From positions 359,099-423,098 of the forward strand of contig NZ_BBUZ01000027.1 of the NCBI RefSeq assembly GCF_001417735.1: DNA of 64,000 nucleotides, written 5' to 3'. The notes under the pieces were generated by a model. It was not told where the DNA came from and searched no databases. It saw only the letters and a program-made list of their open reading frames with translations. A program made the position numbers and the translations under genes. This document shows positions 8,803 through 18,218 of this stretch, in pieces. Position 1 is the stretch's first letter, and every line of letters starts with the position of its first letter. The DNA comes from Streptomyces sp. NBRC 110028 (lineage in GTDB: Bacteria; Actinomycetota; Actinomycetes; Streptomycetales; Streptomycetaceae).

Positions 8803-10196
8803 CCAGCACCGAAGCCCTCCCCACCGCCACCGGTCCCGCCATCGCGGAGCGGCATCTGCTGCTCAACATGACCGCCAACGGATCGATCGGTGCCCCGGGC
8901 CGCGATCTGTTCGTCGTCACCCGCGGCGAGGGCCCGTACGTCCACGACGCCGACGGGCGCCGCTACATCGACGGGCTGTCCGGCCTGTACTGCGCCCAGC
9001 TCGGCTACGGCTACGCCGCCGAGTTCGCCGAAGCGGCCCGCCGGCAGCTCGGCGAGCTGTGCTACAGCCCGCTGTGGTCCAGCTCCGCCCACCCCACCGC
9101 GCTCGCCCTCGCCGACCGGCTCGCCGATCTCGCCCCCGAGGGCGTCGCCTACACCTTCTTCAGCGGCGGCGGCGCCGAAGCCGTGGAAACCGCCTGGAAG
9201 ATCGCCCGCAAATACCACGCGCTGCGCGGCGAACCGGGCCGCACCAAGGCCATCGCCCGCCGCGGCGCCTACCACGGGCTCACTCTCGGCGCCCTGTCGT
9301 TCACCGACGACCCCGGCCTCACCCAGCCGTACGGCCCCCCGGCCGTCACCACCCGGTTCATCGCCGACACCAACCGCGGCCGGCTGCCCGAACCGCTCGA
9401 CGACGCCGCGTTCACCGAACTCCTCCTCACCGACGTGGAAGCGGCGCTCCTGGACGAGGGCCCGGAGACCGTCGCCATGCTCATCGCCGAACCCGTGCAG
9501 AACCGCGGCGGCTGCATCCCCCCGCCCGCCGGGTACTGGCAGGGGCTCAGGCGCCTCGCCGACCGGTACGGCTTCCTGCTCGCCGCCGACGAGGTGATCA
9601 CCGCCTTCGGGCGGCTCGGCGAATGGTTCGGCGGCGACCGCTACGGCGCCCGCCCCGACCTCATCACCCTCGCCAAGGGGCTGACCGCGGGCTACGCCCC
9701 GATGGGCGCCACCATGATCAGCACGCGGGTGGCCGATGTCCTCAACCGCCCCGGCGAGGTCCTCAACCACGGCTACACCTTCGGCGGACATCCGCTGTGC
9801 GCGGCCATCGCCCTGCGCAGCATCGAGATCATCGAACGCGACGGAATCCTCGCCGGCGTCCGCGGCGGCCAGGACCACCTCGCCAAACGGCTGGCCGAGC
9901 TGAGCGCACTGCCGATCGTCGCCGACATCCGCGGCGAGGGCTTCTTCCACGCCATCGAACTCGCCGGGGACGGCGAGCGCGGCGCCTTCAGCGAGCCCCT
10001 GCGCGCCGCGCTCATACGCGACCTCATCCCGCGCCGGCTGCGCGAGGCCGGACTGCTCGCCCGCGTCTACGACCGCGCCGCCCCGCTCGTGCAGATCGCG
10101 CCGCCGCTCATCAGCGACCGCGACCTGCTGGACCGCGTCGTCGACATCATCGGCGCCACCCTCGACGAGGCCACCACCCATCTCCCCACCGCCTGA
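8799..10196 (+). CDS. class III PLP-dependent aminotransferase
   Basis: 465 residues, normal length for the omega-aminotransferase group. The PLP lysine is K293 in ITLAKGLTAGYAP; other family blocks are FFSGGGAEAVETAWKIAR, AYHGLTLGA and LLAADEVITAFGR. Coupled by ATGA overlap to the permease gene. Family members move terminal amino groups from omega-amino acids or diamines to pyruvate or 2-oxoglutarate. In this context it would convert the deacylated amine to an aldehyde, which the downstream dehydrogenase could oxidise. Confidence 0.88.
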   Translation: MTSTEALPTATGPAIAERHLLLNMTANGSIGAPGRDLFVVTRGEGPYVHDADGRRYIDGLSGLYCAQLGYGYAAEFAEAARRQLGELCYSPLWSSSAHPTALALADRLADLAPEGVAYTFFSGGGAEAVETAWKIARKYHALRGEPGRTKAIARRGAYHGLTLGALSFTDDPGLTQPYGPPAVTTRFIADTNRGRLPEPLDDAAFTELLLTDVEAALLDEGPETVAMLIAEPVQNRGGCIPPPAGYWQGLRRLADRYGFLLAADEVITAFGRLGEWFGGDRYGARPDLITLAKGLTAGYAPMGATMISTRVADVLNRPGEVLNHGYTFGGHPLCAAIALRSIEIIERDGILAGVRGGQDHLAKRLAELSALPIVADIRGEGFFHAIELAGDGERGAFSEPLRAALIRDLIPRRLREAGLLARVYDRAAPLVQIAPPLISDRDLLDRVVDIIGATLDEATTHLPTA

Positions 10197-10237
10197 CCCG
10201 CACGCCACGGACACTCACGGATACGAGGTTTCCGCCC

Positions 10238-11212
10238 ATGACGACCACCGACACCGCCCCCTACACCATCGGCCCGGTGACCTGCGCCCCAGGCGAGCGC
10301 GCCCAGGGACTGATCCCGGTCGGCGCCCACTCCTACGGCGTCCAGCTCGGCATCCCGCTGCTCGTCGTCAACGGCACCGCGCCCGGCCCGGTGCTGTGTG
10401 TGGACGGCGGCGTCCACGGCGACGAATACGACGGCATGGAGGCCGTCCGCCGCGTCGTCGCCACCACCGACCCCCGGGCGCTGCGCGGCACCCTCGTCGG
10501 CATCCCCTGCGTGAACACCCCGGCCTTCGAGGCCGCCGCCCGCGCCAGTGGCCTGGACCACGCCAACCTCAACCGCATCTTCCCCGGCGACGCGGACGGC
10601 TCGTACTCGCTGCGGCTCGCCGCCGCCTTCGTCGACCAGGTCATCCCCGCCATCGACGCCCTGGTGGACCTGCACACCGGCGGCACCTTCGGGGAGATCG
10701 CCTCGCTGACCATCGTCCAGGGCGGCTACGAGGAGCTGGCCACCTCCATCGGCCTCGCCGCCGGACACGAACTGATCTGGAAGGGCGGTTCCTGGGGCGG
10801 CACGGCCCGGCTGTCCACCCTCCAGGCGGGCAAGCCCGCCATCACCATCGAGGCGGGCGGGGGGACCTACCGTGAGGAGACCGTCGACCTGCACATCGGA
10901 TCGGTGCGCAACATCATGCGCCACCTGGGCATGATCGAGGGCGACGCCGAACTGCGCACCGGCTACACGGCGGTGAGCGGCACCTTCGCCCGCTCGGCGG
11001 ACGGCGGGTTCTTCGTCGGCCACGCGGCCCCCGGCGAGCAGTGCAAGGAGGGCGATCTGATCGGCACCATCACCGACCACTACGGGAGCGTCCTGGAGGA
11101 GGTGCGCGCCCCGCGGGACGGCATCGTGCTGTGGGTGCGCCGGATCCGTACCGTACGCCCGGGCGACGAGGTGGTCATCTTCGGCGCCGTGGAGGGGGAG
11201 ATCCGGCCATGA
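10238..11212 (+). CDS. M14-type succinylglutamate desuccinylase/aspartoacylase family deacylase (second copy)
   Basis: 324 residues. Zinc-ligand motifs are HGDE (H60, E63) and DLHTGG (H146), and NLNRIFPGD is conserved. It is a paralogue of the 3755 gene product but clearly diverged, which suggests a different acyl group or step. It sits about 40 bp after the aminotransferase gene and overlaps the aldehyde dehydrogenase start (ATGA). Cytoplasmic, no signal peptide. Confidence 0.83.
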   Translation: MTTTDTAPYTIGPVTCAPGERAQGLIPVGAHSYGVQLGIPLLVVNGTAPGPVLCVDGGVHGDEYDGMEAVRRVVATTDPRALRGTLVGIPCVNTPAFEAAARASGLDHANLNRIFPGDADGSYSLRLAAAFVDQVIPAIDALVDLHTGGTFGEIASLTIVQGGYEELATSIGLAAGHELIWKGGSWGGTARLSTLQAGKPAITIEAGGGTYREETVDLHIGSVRNIMRHLGMIEGDAELRTGYTAVSGTFARSADGGFFVGHAAPGEQCKEGDLIGTITDHYGSVLEEVRAPRDGIVLWVRRIRTVRPGDEVVIFGAVEGEIRP

Positions 11213-12702
11213 CGGACGCGCCCGCGACCGGCGAGCCCGTCACCGAACTGCTCGTCGACGGCAAGCCCGCCCCCGCCGCGGACGGCGCCACCTTCACCGT
11301 CCTCGACCCGGCCCACGGCACCCCGATCGCCGAGGTGGCGAAGGCGGGCCGGGCGGATGTGGACCGGGCGGTGGCCGCCGCCCGGTCCGCCCTGGAGTCC
11401 GCCGGCTGGGCGCGGCTGCGCCCCGCCGACCGCGGCCGGCTGCTGTACCGGATCTCCTCCGAGATCCGCGCCCGGGCCGCCGCCCTGGCCCGGCTGGAGT
11501 CCTGGGACGTGGGCAAGCCGCTGAGCCAGGCGCGGGCCGATGTGGAGGCCGCCGCCCGCTACTTCGAGTTCTACGCGGGCGTCGCCGACAAGCTGGGCGG
11601 TACGACCGTGCCCCTCGGCCCGGGGCTGCTGGACTACACCGTGCGCGAGCCCATCGGGGTCTCCGGGCAGATCATCCCGTTCAACTACCCGCTCCAGAAC
11701 ACCGCCCGGGGCAGCGCCCCCGCTCTCGCGGCGGGCTGCACCGTGGTGCTCAAGCCGTCCCCGGAGGCGCCCCTGACGCCGCTGGAGATCGGCCGCGTCG
11801 CCCTGGAGTGCGGGCTGCCGCCCGGGGTGCTCAACGTGGTGCCGGGGGACGGCGAGGCGGGCGCGGCCCTCGCCGGACACCCCGGCATCGACCAGATCAC
11901 CTTCACCGGCTCGGTGACCACCGGCATCTCGGTCGCCCGGAGCGCGGCCGCCAATGTGGTGCCCTCGGTGGTGGAGCTGGGCGGCAAGTCCCCGAGCGTG
12001 GTGTTCGCCGACGCGGACGTGGATCTGGCGCTGGGCGCGGTGGCGGGCTCGGTGTTCGGCAACGCCGGGCAGACCTGTTCGGCCGGTACCCGGCTGCTGC
12101 TGCAGCGCGGCGACGGATTCGCCGAGGAGTTCACCGCCCGGCTCGTCGCCCACGCCGCGTCGCTGCGGCTGGGCCCGGGCCCGGCCGATCCGGACGTGGG
12201 CCCGCTGGTCTCCGCCCGGCAGCGCGACCGGGTCGAGGGCTATCTGCGGCTGGCCCGCGAGGAGGGCGCCGTGGTCCGTACCGGGGGCGGCCGCCCGGCC
12301 GATCCGGCGCTCGCCGACGGGTACTACATCCAGCCGACCGTGCTCACCGGGCTCACCAACGACACCCGCACCGCCCAGGAGGAGATCTTCGGCCCGGTCA
12401 TCACCGTCATCGAGTTCGATGACGCGGCGGAAGCCCTCGCGCTCGCCAACGACACCCCGTACGGCCTGTCCTCCTACGTATGGACCCGCGACCTGGGCAC
12501 GGCGATGCGCCTCGCCGACGGGATCCGGGCCGGGCAGGTCAACATCAACGCGGTGGGCGTGGGCACCGGGGTGGAGCTGCCCTTCGGCGGCTACAAGCAC
12601 AGCGGCTGGGGACGCGAGAAGGGCCTGGCCGCCCTGGACAGCTACACCCAGCTGAAGAACGTGTGCCTCGGCTTCGGCGCTTCCGGCGTGGGGGAGGGCT
12701 GA
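11209..12702 (+). CDS. NAD(P)-dependent aldehyde dehydrogenase
   Basis: 497 residues, standard ALDH length. The catalytic cysteine is C290 in GNAGQTCSAG and the general base is E256 in VELGGKSP; the cofactor-binding FTGSV motif is present. Betaine-aldehyde/aminoaldehyde dehydrogenase-like. Its stop overlaps the next start by one base. The inferred job is oxidation of the aldehyde made by the aminotransferase or the flavin oxidases in this cluster. Confidence 0.9.
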   Translation: MTDAPATGEPVTELLVDGKPAPAADGATFTVLDPAHGTPIAEVAKAGRADVDRAVAAARSALESAGWARLRPADRGRLLYRISSEIRARAAALARLESWDVGKPLSQARADVEAAARYFEFYAGVADKLGGTTVPLGPGLLDYTVREPIGVSGQIIPFNYPLQNTARGSAPALAAGCTVVLKPSPEAPLTPLEIGRVALECGLPPGVLNVVPGDGEAGAALAGHPGIDQITFTGSVTTGISVARSAAANVVPSVVELGGKSPSVVFADADVDLALGAVAGSVFGNAGQTCSAGTRLLLQRGDGFAEEFTARLVAHAASLRLGPGPADPDVGPLVSARQRDRVEGYLRLAREEGAVVRTGGGRPADPALADGYYIQPTVLTGLTNDTRTAQEEIFGPVITVIEFDDAAEALALANDTPYGLSSYVWTRDLGTAMRLADGIRAGQVNINAVGVGTGVELPFGGYKHSGWGREKGLAALDSYTQLKNVCLGFGASGVGEG

Positions 12703-13637
12703 TGCGCTACCGGCGGCTCGGAGACACCGGGCCACACGTCTCGGTGGTGGGCCTCGGCGGCAACAACTTCGGCTCACGGCTGGACGAGGACGCCACCCGG
12801 GCCGTCGTCCACGCCGCGCTGGACGCGGGCATCACCCTCTTCGACACCGCCGACACCTACGGCGGATACGGCGAGGGCGGCCGGGCGGGCGACAGCGAAC
12901 GGCTGCTCGGCGCGGCCCTCAAGGGCCACCGCGAACAGGTCGTGCTGGCCACCAAGTTCGGCATGGCCATGGGGCCGGAGTACGACCGCTTCGGCCCGCG
13001 CGGCTGCCGGGCGTACCTCCGGCACGCCGTGGAGATGTCGCTGCGGCGGCTCGGCACCGACTACATCGACCTGTACCAGTACCACGAGCCGGACGGCGTC
13101 ACCCCGGTCGCCGAGACGGTCGCCGCACTGGAGGAACTGGTGGCCGAGGGCGTGGTGCGCCACTACGGCTGCTCCAACATGACCGGGCCGGAACTGGTGG
13201 CCGGGTTCGTCTCCACCCAGGTCCGCTACCACCTGCTGGACCGCACCGCCGAAACCACGCTGACCCCCGCCGCCACCCGGCTGGGCACCGCGCTGCTGCC
13301 GTACTATCCGCTGGCCAACGGCCTGCTCAGCGGCAAGTACCGGCGTGGCGAACCACCGCCGCCGGGCAGCAGGCTGTCCTGGCGGGAGGGGTGGCTGACC
13401 GACGCGGCCCTCGACCGGGTCGAGGCGCTGACCGCCTACGGCGCCGAGCGCGGCCAGCCGCTGCTGCGGGTGGCGGTCGGCGGGCTCGCCGCACTCCCCG
13501 GGGTGGGCTCCGTGATCTGCGGAGCGATGACCCCGGACCAGGCCACCGCCAACGCGGCGGCGGCCGCATGGACACCGGACGCGGCCGATCTGGCCGCCCT
13601 CGACACCATCGTGGCCCCCGGCGAACGGGTGGTCTGA
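12702..13637 (+). CDS. aldo/keto reductase
   Basis: 311 residues. The tetrad is visible: D and Y in LFDTADTYG, K in LATKFG, H in LYQYHEPDG. The NADPH phosphate-binding region near the C-terminus is less typical. Start overlaps the ALDH stop (TGATG). It could reduce surplus aldehyde or an imine/ketone intermediate of the cluster; no substrate can be read from the sequence. Confidence 0.87.
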   Translation: MRYRRLGDTGPHVSVVGLGGNNFGSRLDEDATRAVVHAALDAGITLFDTADTYGGYGEGGRAGDSERLLGAALKGHREQVVLATKFGMAMGPEYDRFGPRGCRAYLRHAVEMSLRRLGTDYIDLYQYHEPDGVTPVAETVAALEELVAEGVVRHYGCSNMTGPELVAGFVSTQVRYHLLDRTAETTLTPAATRLGTALLPYYPLANGLLSGKYRRGEPPPPGSRLSWREGWLTDAALDRVEALTAYGAERGQPLLRVAVGGLAALPGVGSVICGAMTPDQATANAAAAAWTPDAADLAALDTIVAPGERVV

Positions 13638-13666
13638 CACACATGACAACCAGTGAGGTGGAGAAC

Positions 13667-14332
13667 ATGCGCCAGGTAGTGACCTTCGACGCCTATGGCA
13701 CCCTCGTCGACTTCGAGCTCGTCCCGGCCACTTTGCAGGCGCTCGGCGACCGGCTCGATCTGGACGGGCTGGATGTGGACACGTTCATCGACAACTTCCG
13801 GGTGATGCGCTTCCAGGCCGTCCTGGAGGCCTACCGCCCGTACGACGAGGTGTTGCACTCCAGCCTGGAGAAGGCGATGCGGCTGCACGGGCTGGAGTTC
13901 CGCGCCTCCGACGGCGACGCCCTGGTGGCGGCCGTGTCCGGCTTCGGGCCCTTCCCCGAGGTGCCGGACGCGCTGCGGGCCCTGAAGTCCCGTTATGAGA
14001 TCGCCATCATCTCCAACACCAACGACGACCTGATCGCGCGGAACATCGAGCGCATCGGCGTGGACTTCGACCATGTGATCACGGCCCAGCAGGCCGGGGC
14101 GTACAAGCCGTCCCGGGAGACCTTCGCGTACGCCTACAAGACCATCGGTGTCGACCCGTCGCAAGTCATCCACACCGCCCAGGGCTGGGAATACGACCTG
14201 ATCCCCACGCGTGACCTGGGTCTGGCCCGCCGGGTGTGGATCAACCGGTTCGGCCGCCGGGGCAGCACCGCCTACCAGCCCTACGACGAGCTGTCGGACC
14301 TGTCCGGCCTGCCCGCCCTGCTGGGCGTGTGA
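13667..14332 (+). CDS. haloacid dehalogenase type II family hydrolase
   Basis: 221 residues. HAD motif I is FDAYGTLVDF with nucleophile Asp8, motif II is IISNTNDD, the lysine is in AGAYKPSRETF, and the acidic motif is around AQGWEYDL. The ATG at 13667 is preferred over one at 13643 because GAGGTGGAG precedes it; the length then matches type II dehalogenases. It lies inside the amine cluster, between the aldo/keto reductase and the second flavoprotein, so the true substrate may be a phosphate ester or a halo-acid by-product. Confidence 0.83.
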   Translation: MRQVVTFDAYGTLVDFELVPATLQALGDRLDLDGLDVDTFIDNFRVMRFQAVLEAYRPYDEVLHSSLEKAMRLHGLEFRASDGDALVAAVSGFGPFPEVPDALRALKSRYEIAIISNTNDDLIARNIERIGVDFDHVITAQQAGAYKPSRETFAYAYKTIGVDPSQVIHTAQGWEYDLIPTRDLGLARRVWINRFGRRGSTAYQPYDELSDLSGLPALLGV

Positions 14333-14343
14333 GGAGCCGACCG

Positions 14344-15627
14344 ATGAAGCAGATCCCGTACTGGCTGGACACCGCCCCGCCGTTTCCGGACCGCTCGGGC
14401 AGGCAGCTGCCGGACACGGTCGACGTGGCGGTGATCGGCGGCGGTCTCACCGGTCTGTCCACCGCCCTGCACAGTGCCCGCAAGGGCGCCGAGGTGCTGC
14501 TCGTGGAGAAGGACAAGATCGGCTCCGGTGCCTCGGGGCGCAACGGCAGCATGTGCACCCAGGGCATCACCATCTCCACCGGCGAGGCGCGCAAGCGCTA
14601 CGGGCAGCCGCGCGCCCGCGAGCTGTACGACGCCTTCCGCGAGGCGGTCGACATTGTCGAGGAGCTGACGGAGAAGGAGGGCATCGACTGCGACTTCAGC
14701 CGGTGCGGCCGCCTCGGGGTGGCGTACAAGCCCGAGCACTTCGAGCAGAAGAAGGCCCAGCAGCGCGATCTGGCCGAGAACTTCGGCCATGACACGGTGC
14801 TGCTGAGCCGGGAGGAGCTGCGCGCCGAACTCGGCTCGGACTACTACCACGGCGCCCTGCTGGACCCGCTCAGCGCCGGATTGCACGTCGGCAAGTACGT
14901 ACACGGCCTCGCGGAGGCCGCCGAGCGGGCCGGGGCGCGGATCCACGAGCGCAACGCCGCCACCGCCGTGACCCGCGCCCGGGACGGCTCCTTCCTGGTG
15001 GAGACGTTGCACGGCACCGTCCGCGCGAAGCAGGTGATGGCCGCCACCGACGCGTACACCGACCGGTCGCTGCCGTGGTTCCGCAAGCGGCTGGTGTCCG
15101 TCGGCAGCTTCGTCATCGTCACCGAGCCGCTGGGCGAGGAACTGGCCCGGGAGATCATCCCGAAGGCCCGGCTGGTGGTCGACTCCAAGAACATCGGCCA
15201 CTACATCCGGCTCACCCCCGACAACCGCCTCGCCTTCGGCGGCCGGGCCCGCTTCGCCCCCTCCGACCCGGCCTCGGACCGCCGCAGCGGCGCGGTGCTC
15301 CAGCGCGAGATGGCGGAGATATTCCCGCAGTTGAGCCGCGTGGGCATCGACTACGTATGGGGCGGGAGCGTCGGCTTCTCCTACGACCGCGTCCCGCACG
15401 CGGGCCAGGCCGGGGGCGTGTACTACTCCATGGGGTACTGCGGCCACGGCGTCCAGATGGCCACGTACATGGGGCGCGCCATGGCCGAGGTGATGGACGG
15501 CCACCCGGAGGCCAACCCGCTGCGCGGCATCGGCTTCCCGAAGATCCCGGTGCCCTTCTACAACGGGACGGCCTGGTTCCTGCCCTTCGCCGGGGCGTAC
15601 TACAAGGCCAAGGACCGGCTCATGTGA
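14344..15627 (+). CDS. PuuB/DadA-like FAD-dependent amine oxidoreductase
   Basis: 427 residues. The dinucleotide fold VAVIGGGLTGLS is at about 28-39, followed by IGSGASGRNGSMC, characteristic of gamma-glutamylputrescine oxidase and glycine/D-amino-acid oxidase relatives. The N-terminal PYWLDTAPP is also seen in PuuB-like enzymes. Starts 11 bp after the HAD gene and is the last gene of the supercluster, followed by a GC-rich hairpin. Expected reaction: oxidative deamination of an amine to an aldehyde with H2O2. Confidence 0.84.
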   Translation: MKQIPYWLDTAPPFPDRSGRQLPDTVDVAVIGGGLTGLSTALHSARKGAEVLLVEKDKIGSGASGRNGSMCTQGITISTGEARKRYGQPRARELYDAFREAVDIVEELTEKEGIDCDFSRCGRLGVAYKPEHFEQKKAQQRDLAENFGHDTVLLSREELRAELGSDYYHGALLDPLSAGLHVGKYVHGLAEAAERAGARIHERNAATAVTRARDGSFLVETLHGTVRAKQVMAATDAYTDRSLPWFRKRLVSVGSFVIVTEPLGEELAREIIPKARLVVDSKNIGHYIRLTPDNRLAFGGRARFAPSDPASDRRSGAVLQREMAEIFPQLSRVGIDYVWGGSVGFSYDRVPHAGQAGGVYYSMGYCGHGVQMATYMGRAMAEVMDGHPEANPLRGIGFPKIPVPFYNGTAWFLPFAGAYYKAKDRLM

Positions 15628-15679
15628 TCCCCGGGCCTCCCGGACCCCGGACATCCCGGGCACCCTTGGCCCCCCGGCC

Positions 15680-15706
15680 CCCCGCCGCGCCGCGCGCCCG
15701 GCGGGG
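15680..15706. terminator. hairpin between convergent genes
   Basis: 8-bp perfect stem (CCCCGCCG at 15680-15687, CGGCGGGG at 15699-15706) in the 79-bp gap between the PuuB-like gene and the convergent DeoR remnant. It can serve as a bidirectional terminator. Confidence 0.55.
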
Positions 15707-16240
15707 TCAGCCGTCTTCGGGGAGGTACGGACCGGCGAGGGAGACCTCGGCCCGCTCCAGGGCGCGGGCCAGCTCATCGCCCGGCGGGCGCTCGCTGACC
15801 AGCACGTCGATGCGGCTGAGCGGGCAGATCCGGGCCAGCGCCCGGCGCTCGAACTTGGCCGAGTCCGCCAGCACCACGACCCGGGACGCGGAGTCCATCA
15901 TCTCCTGGATCATCTGCGCCTCCGGGATGCTGGACACCGAAAGCCCCGAGGCGCTGACCCCGCCCACCGCGATGAGGGCGGTGTCCGCGCTCACCCCGGC
16001 GGTGTCGGGGAAGCGGATCGGGCCGATGGTGACCAGCGCGGAGGTCCGGCAGCCGCCGCCGAGGACGAACAAATCGCGCAGCGCCTGAACCGGGACCATG
16101 CCCGGGACCCGCAGATTGTTGGTGACGATCGTCAGCCCCCGGTGGCTACCGAGCGCGGCGACCGCCGAGAGCACCGTGGTGCCGCCGTTGACGAGCAGCG
16201 TCTCGTTGTCCCGCACCAGACGGGCGGCGGCGGTGTCCTT
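15707..16240 (-). pseudogene. DeoR/GlpR family regulator, N-terminus deleted
   Basis: The minus-strand frame encodes the sugar-phosphate-sensing DeoR C-terminal domain (NGGTTVLSAVAAL, GLTIVTNNL, ALIAVGGVSASGLS, VVVLADSAKFERRAL). The first recognisable residues are KDTAAARLVRD, normally preceded by about 70 residues of DNA-binding helix-turn-helix. Those are absent: upstream sequence is instead the antisense of an ABC permease. The break is at about 16238. Without the DNA-binding domain it cannot act as a normal repressor. It probably once controlled the neighbouring sugar importer remnants. Confidence 0.75.
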
Positions 16241-16838
16241 CCGCGGCCGCGGCTGGGCCCGCGCCGCCGTCCTCATCCCGTGGGCCATCCCCACCGTCGT
16301 CACCTCGCGGATGTTCGGCTGGATCTTCGACGGCCAGTCCGGTGTCGCCCACTACCTGCTGACCCGCCTCCATCTGACCGACGGCTACATCGACTTCCTC
16401 GGCGATCCGCACACCGCCCTGCCCACCATCGGCCTCGCCGACGTCTGGAAGACCACCCCGTTCATGGCGCTGCTGGTGCTCGCCGCGCTGCAGACCGTGC
16501 CGAAGGAACTGGGCGAGTCCGCGAAGATCGACGGCGCCTCGCCCTGGCGCGCCTTCCGCTCCCTCACCCTGCCGGTGATCGCGCCCGCCCTGCTGATCGC
16601 CGCCCTCATCCGGGTCCTCGACGCCTTCCGCGTCTTCGACCTGCCGTACGTCCTCACCGGCGGCGGACCGGCGGACTCCACCGAGACGCTGTCCACCTTC
16701 GGCTACAAGACCCTCTTCTCCGGCCTCGAACTGGGCTACGGCTCGATGATCGCCACCGCCGCCTTCCTCACCGAAGTGCTCATCGCCGCGGGCTTCGCCT
16801 CTTACCTGAGCCGGCGCTACCGCGCCCTGGAGGGCTGA
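16240..16838 (+). pseudogene. MalF-type sugar ABC permease, N-terminus deleted
   Basis: From FRGRGWARAAVLIPWAIPTV onward this is the second half of a carbohydrate ABC permease: LGESAKIDGASPWRAFRSLTLP is the EAA loop and VLTGGGPADSTETLSTFGYK is typical of MalF/UgpA-type proteins. About 100 N-terminal residues with the first membrane helices are missing; the sequence upstream of about 16238 is the antisense strand of the DeoR remnant. The stop at 16838 is 3 bp before the next permease. Confidence 0.75.
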
Positions 16839-16841
16839 GCC

Positions 16842-18218
16842 ATGACCGCCATCCCCGTGCCCGTCCCCGCCGCGCCCGCCGCCATCCGGGCCCGCCGCCG
16901 GGCCCTGACCCGCCGGACGCTGTTCCGGCTGGCCGTCGCCGCCGTCGTGCTCTGGTCCGTCGCACCGTTCCTGTGGCAGCTCAGCACCTCCTTCCAGCGG
17001 GACCGCGACCTGTCCTCGGTGACCCCGCACTGGCTGCCCGCCCCGGGCACCCTGGAGCACTACCGGGCCGTCTTCAGCGACTACGAGTTCGGCAAGTACC
17101 TGGTCAACAGCGTCATCGTCACGGTCACCGCGACCACGATCGGACTGCTGCTGGCGGCCCTGGCCACCTATGCGCTCGCCCGGCTGCCGGTGCCCGGCAA
17201 GGGCATGGTGCTCGCCGTCGTCCTCGGCGGCGAGATCGCCGTGCCGTGGCCCGGCGGCACCGACTGGGTGGCCACGCTGCTCGGCGCGCCCGACCGGGTG
17301 CAGCTCGGCGGCACCGGACCGCAGGCCGCCTGGGCGCTCGCCGTGCTCGGCGCGCCCGGCGTCGTCCCGCTGGCCGACCGCAGCGCCGAGCAGCTCGCGG
17401 TGCTCCACCCCGACGTGACGCTGTGCACGGCCGCGGGCACCGCCCCCGCCGGGCGGCTGACCGGCGCCGACGCGCCGACCGGTGGTGCGCCCAAACAGCC
17501 GCACGCCGTCCTGGAGTTCGCCGCGGGCACCCCGGCCCCCGGACTGCCCGGCGGGCTGCCCCGCTCCTCCCGGATCATCCTGCGGTTCATGGACGACGGG
17601 ATCGAGCGCGACGAATGGTTCGCCGCCCGCTCCGGCGAACTGGCCCGCACCGCGGCGGCGGGGCTGCTGTCCGGCATGAACGGGCTGCCCGAGGACGGCA
17701 CCGGGCCCGCCGACCGGGCCTGGCTCACCGGGGTCGCGCGTACCTGGCGGGACGCCGGACTGCCGCTGATCCATCTCGAACTCGCCGAGTTCACCAGCGT
17801 CCGCGCACTGCGCGCGGGATGCGACGAGTACGCCCCGCTGGCCGACTCCGTGGGCATGAGCCTGTCCGAACTCGCCGTGCTCGCCGGCCCCTCGGCCCGT
17901 ACCACGCCCGTCGCCGCCGCGGCCGACTTCGCCACCGCGTACCACCTGGACCGGGTGTGTGTGCACGCGGACGGCTGGGTGCTCGCCGTCCACCGCTGCG
18001 ACCCCACCGAACAGCGGACCGCGCTGATGACGGGCAGCCTGCTCGCCGCCGCGCGGGCCGCGGGCGGCGCCCCCGCCGCCGACCCGGAGCCGCCACCGGC
18101 GGCCGGCTACACCGAGGACCGCCCGGCCGACGGGCCGGTGGGGGAGGGGTTGCGCGCGGACTGCGTCCCCGCGCGGTCCCGCCCCGGGGATCGCCGGGCG
18201 CACCATCCGGGCCGGTGA
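16842..18218 (+). pseudogene. chimeric ORF: MalG-type permease N-terminus fused to ADP-dependent sugar kinase C-terminal part
   Basis: The ORF is open for 458 codons but joins two unrelated proteins. Residues 1 to about 129 are the start of a sugar ABC permease (TM1 LFRLAVAAVVLWSVAPFLW, then VNSVIVTVTATTIGLLLAAL). From about residue 135 (DRVQLGGTGPQAAWALAVLG) it becomes an ADP-dependent phosphofructokinase/glucokinase family protein, with SGMNGLPEDG and LIHLELAEF as family blocks. The permease lacks its EAA half and the kinase lacks its N-terminus. The junction is near 17228-17245. The kinase end runs out of frame into the P450 remnant near 18150. A functional fusion is unlikely because neither half is complete. 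Confidence 0.72.

Noticed and set aside
3755..11212. Ectoine degradation cluster
   Set aside because: DoeB-like deacylases, an aminotransferase and an ALDH are present, but the ectoine hydrolase (DoeA/EutD) and ectoine-type transporter genes are missing, and the binding protein is PotD-like.
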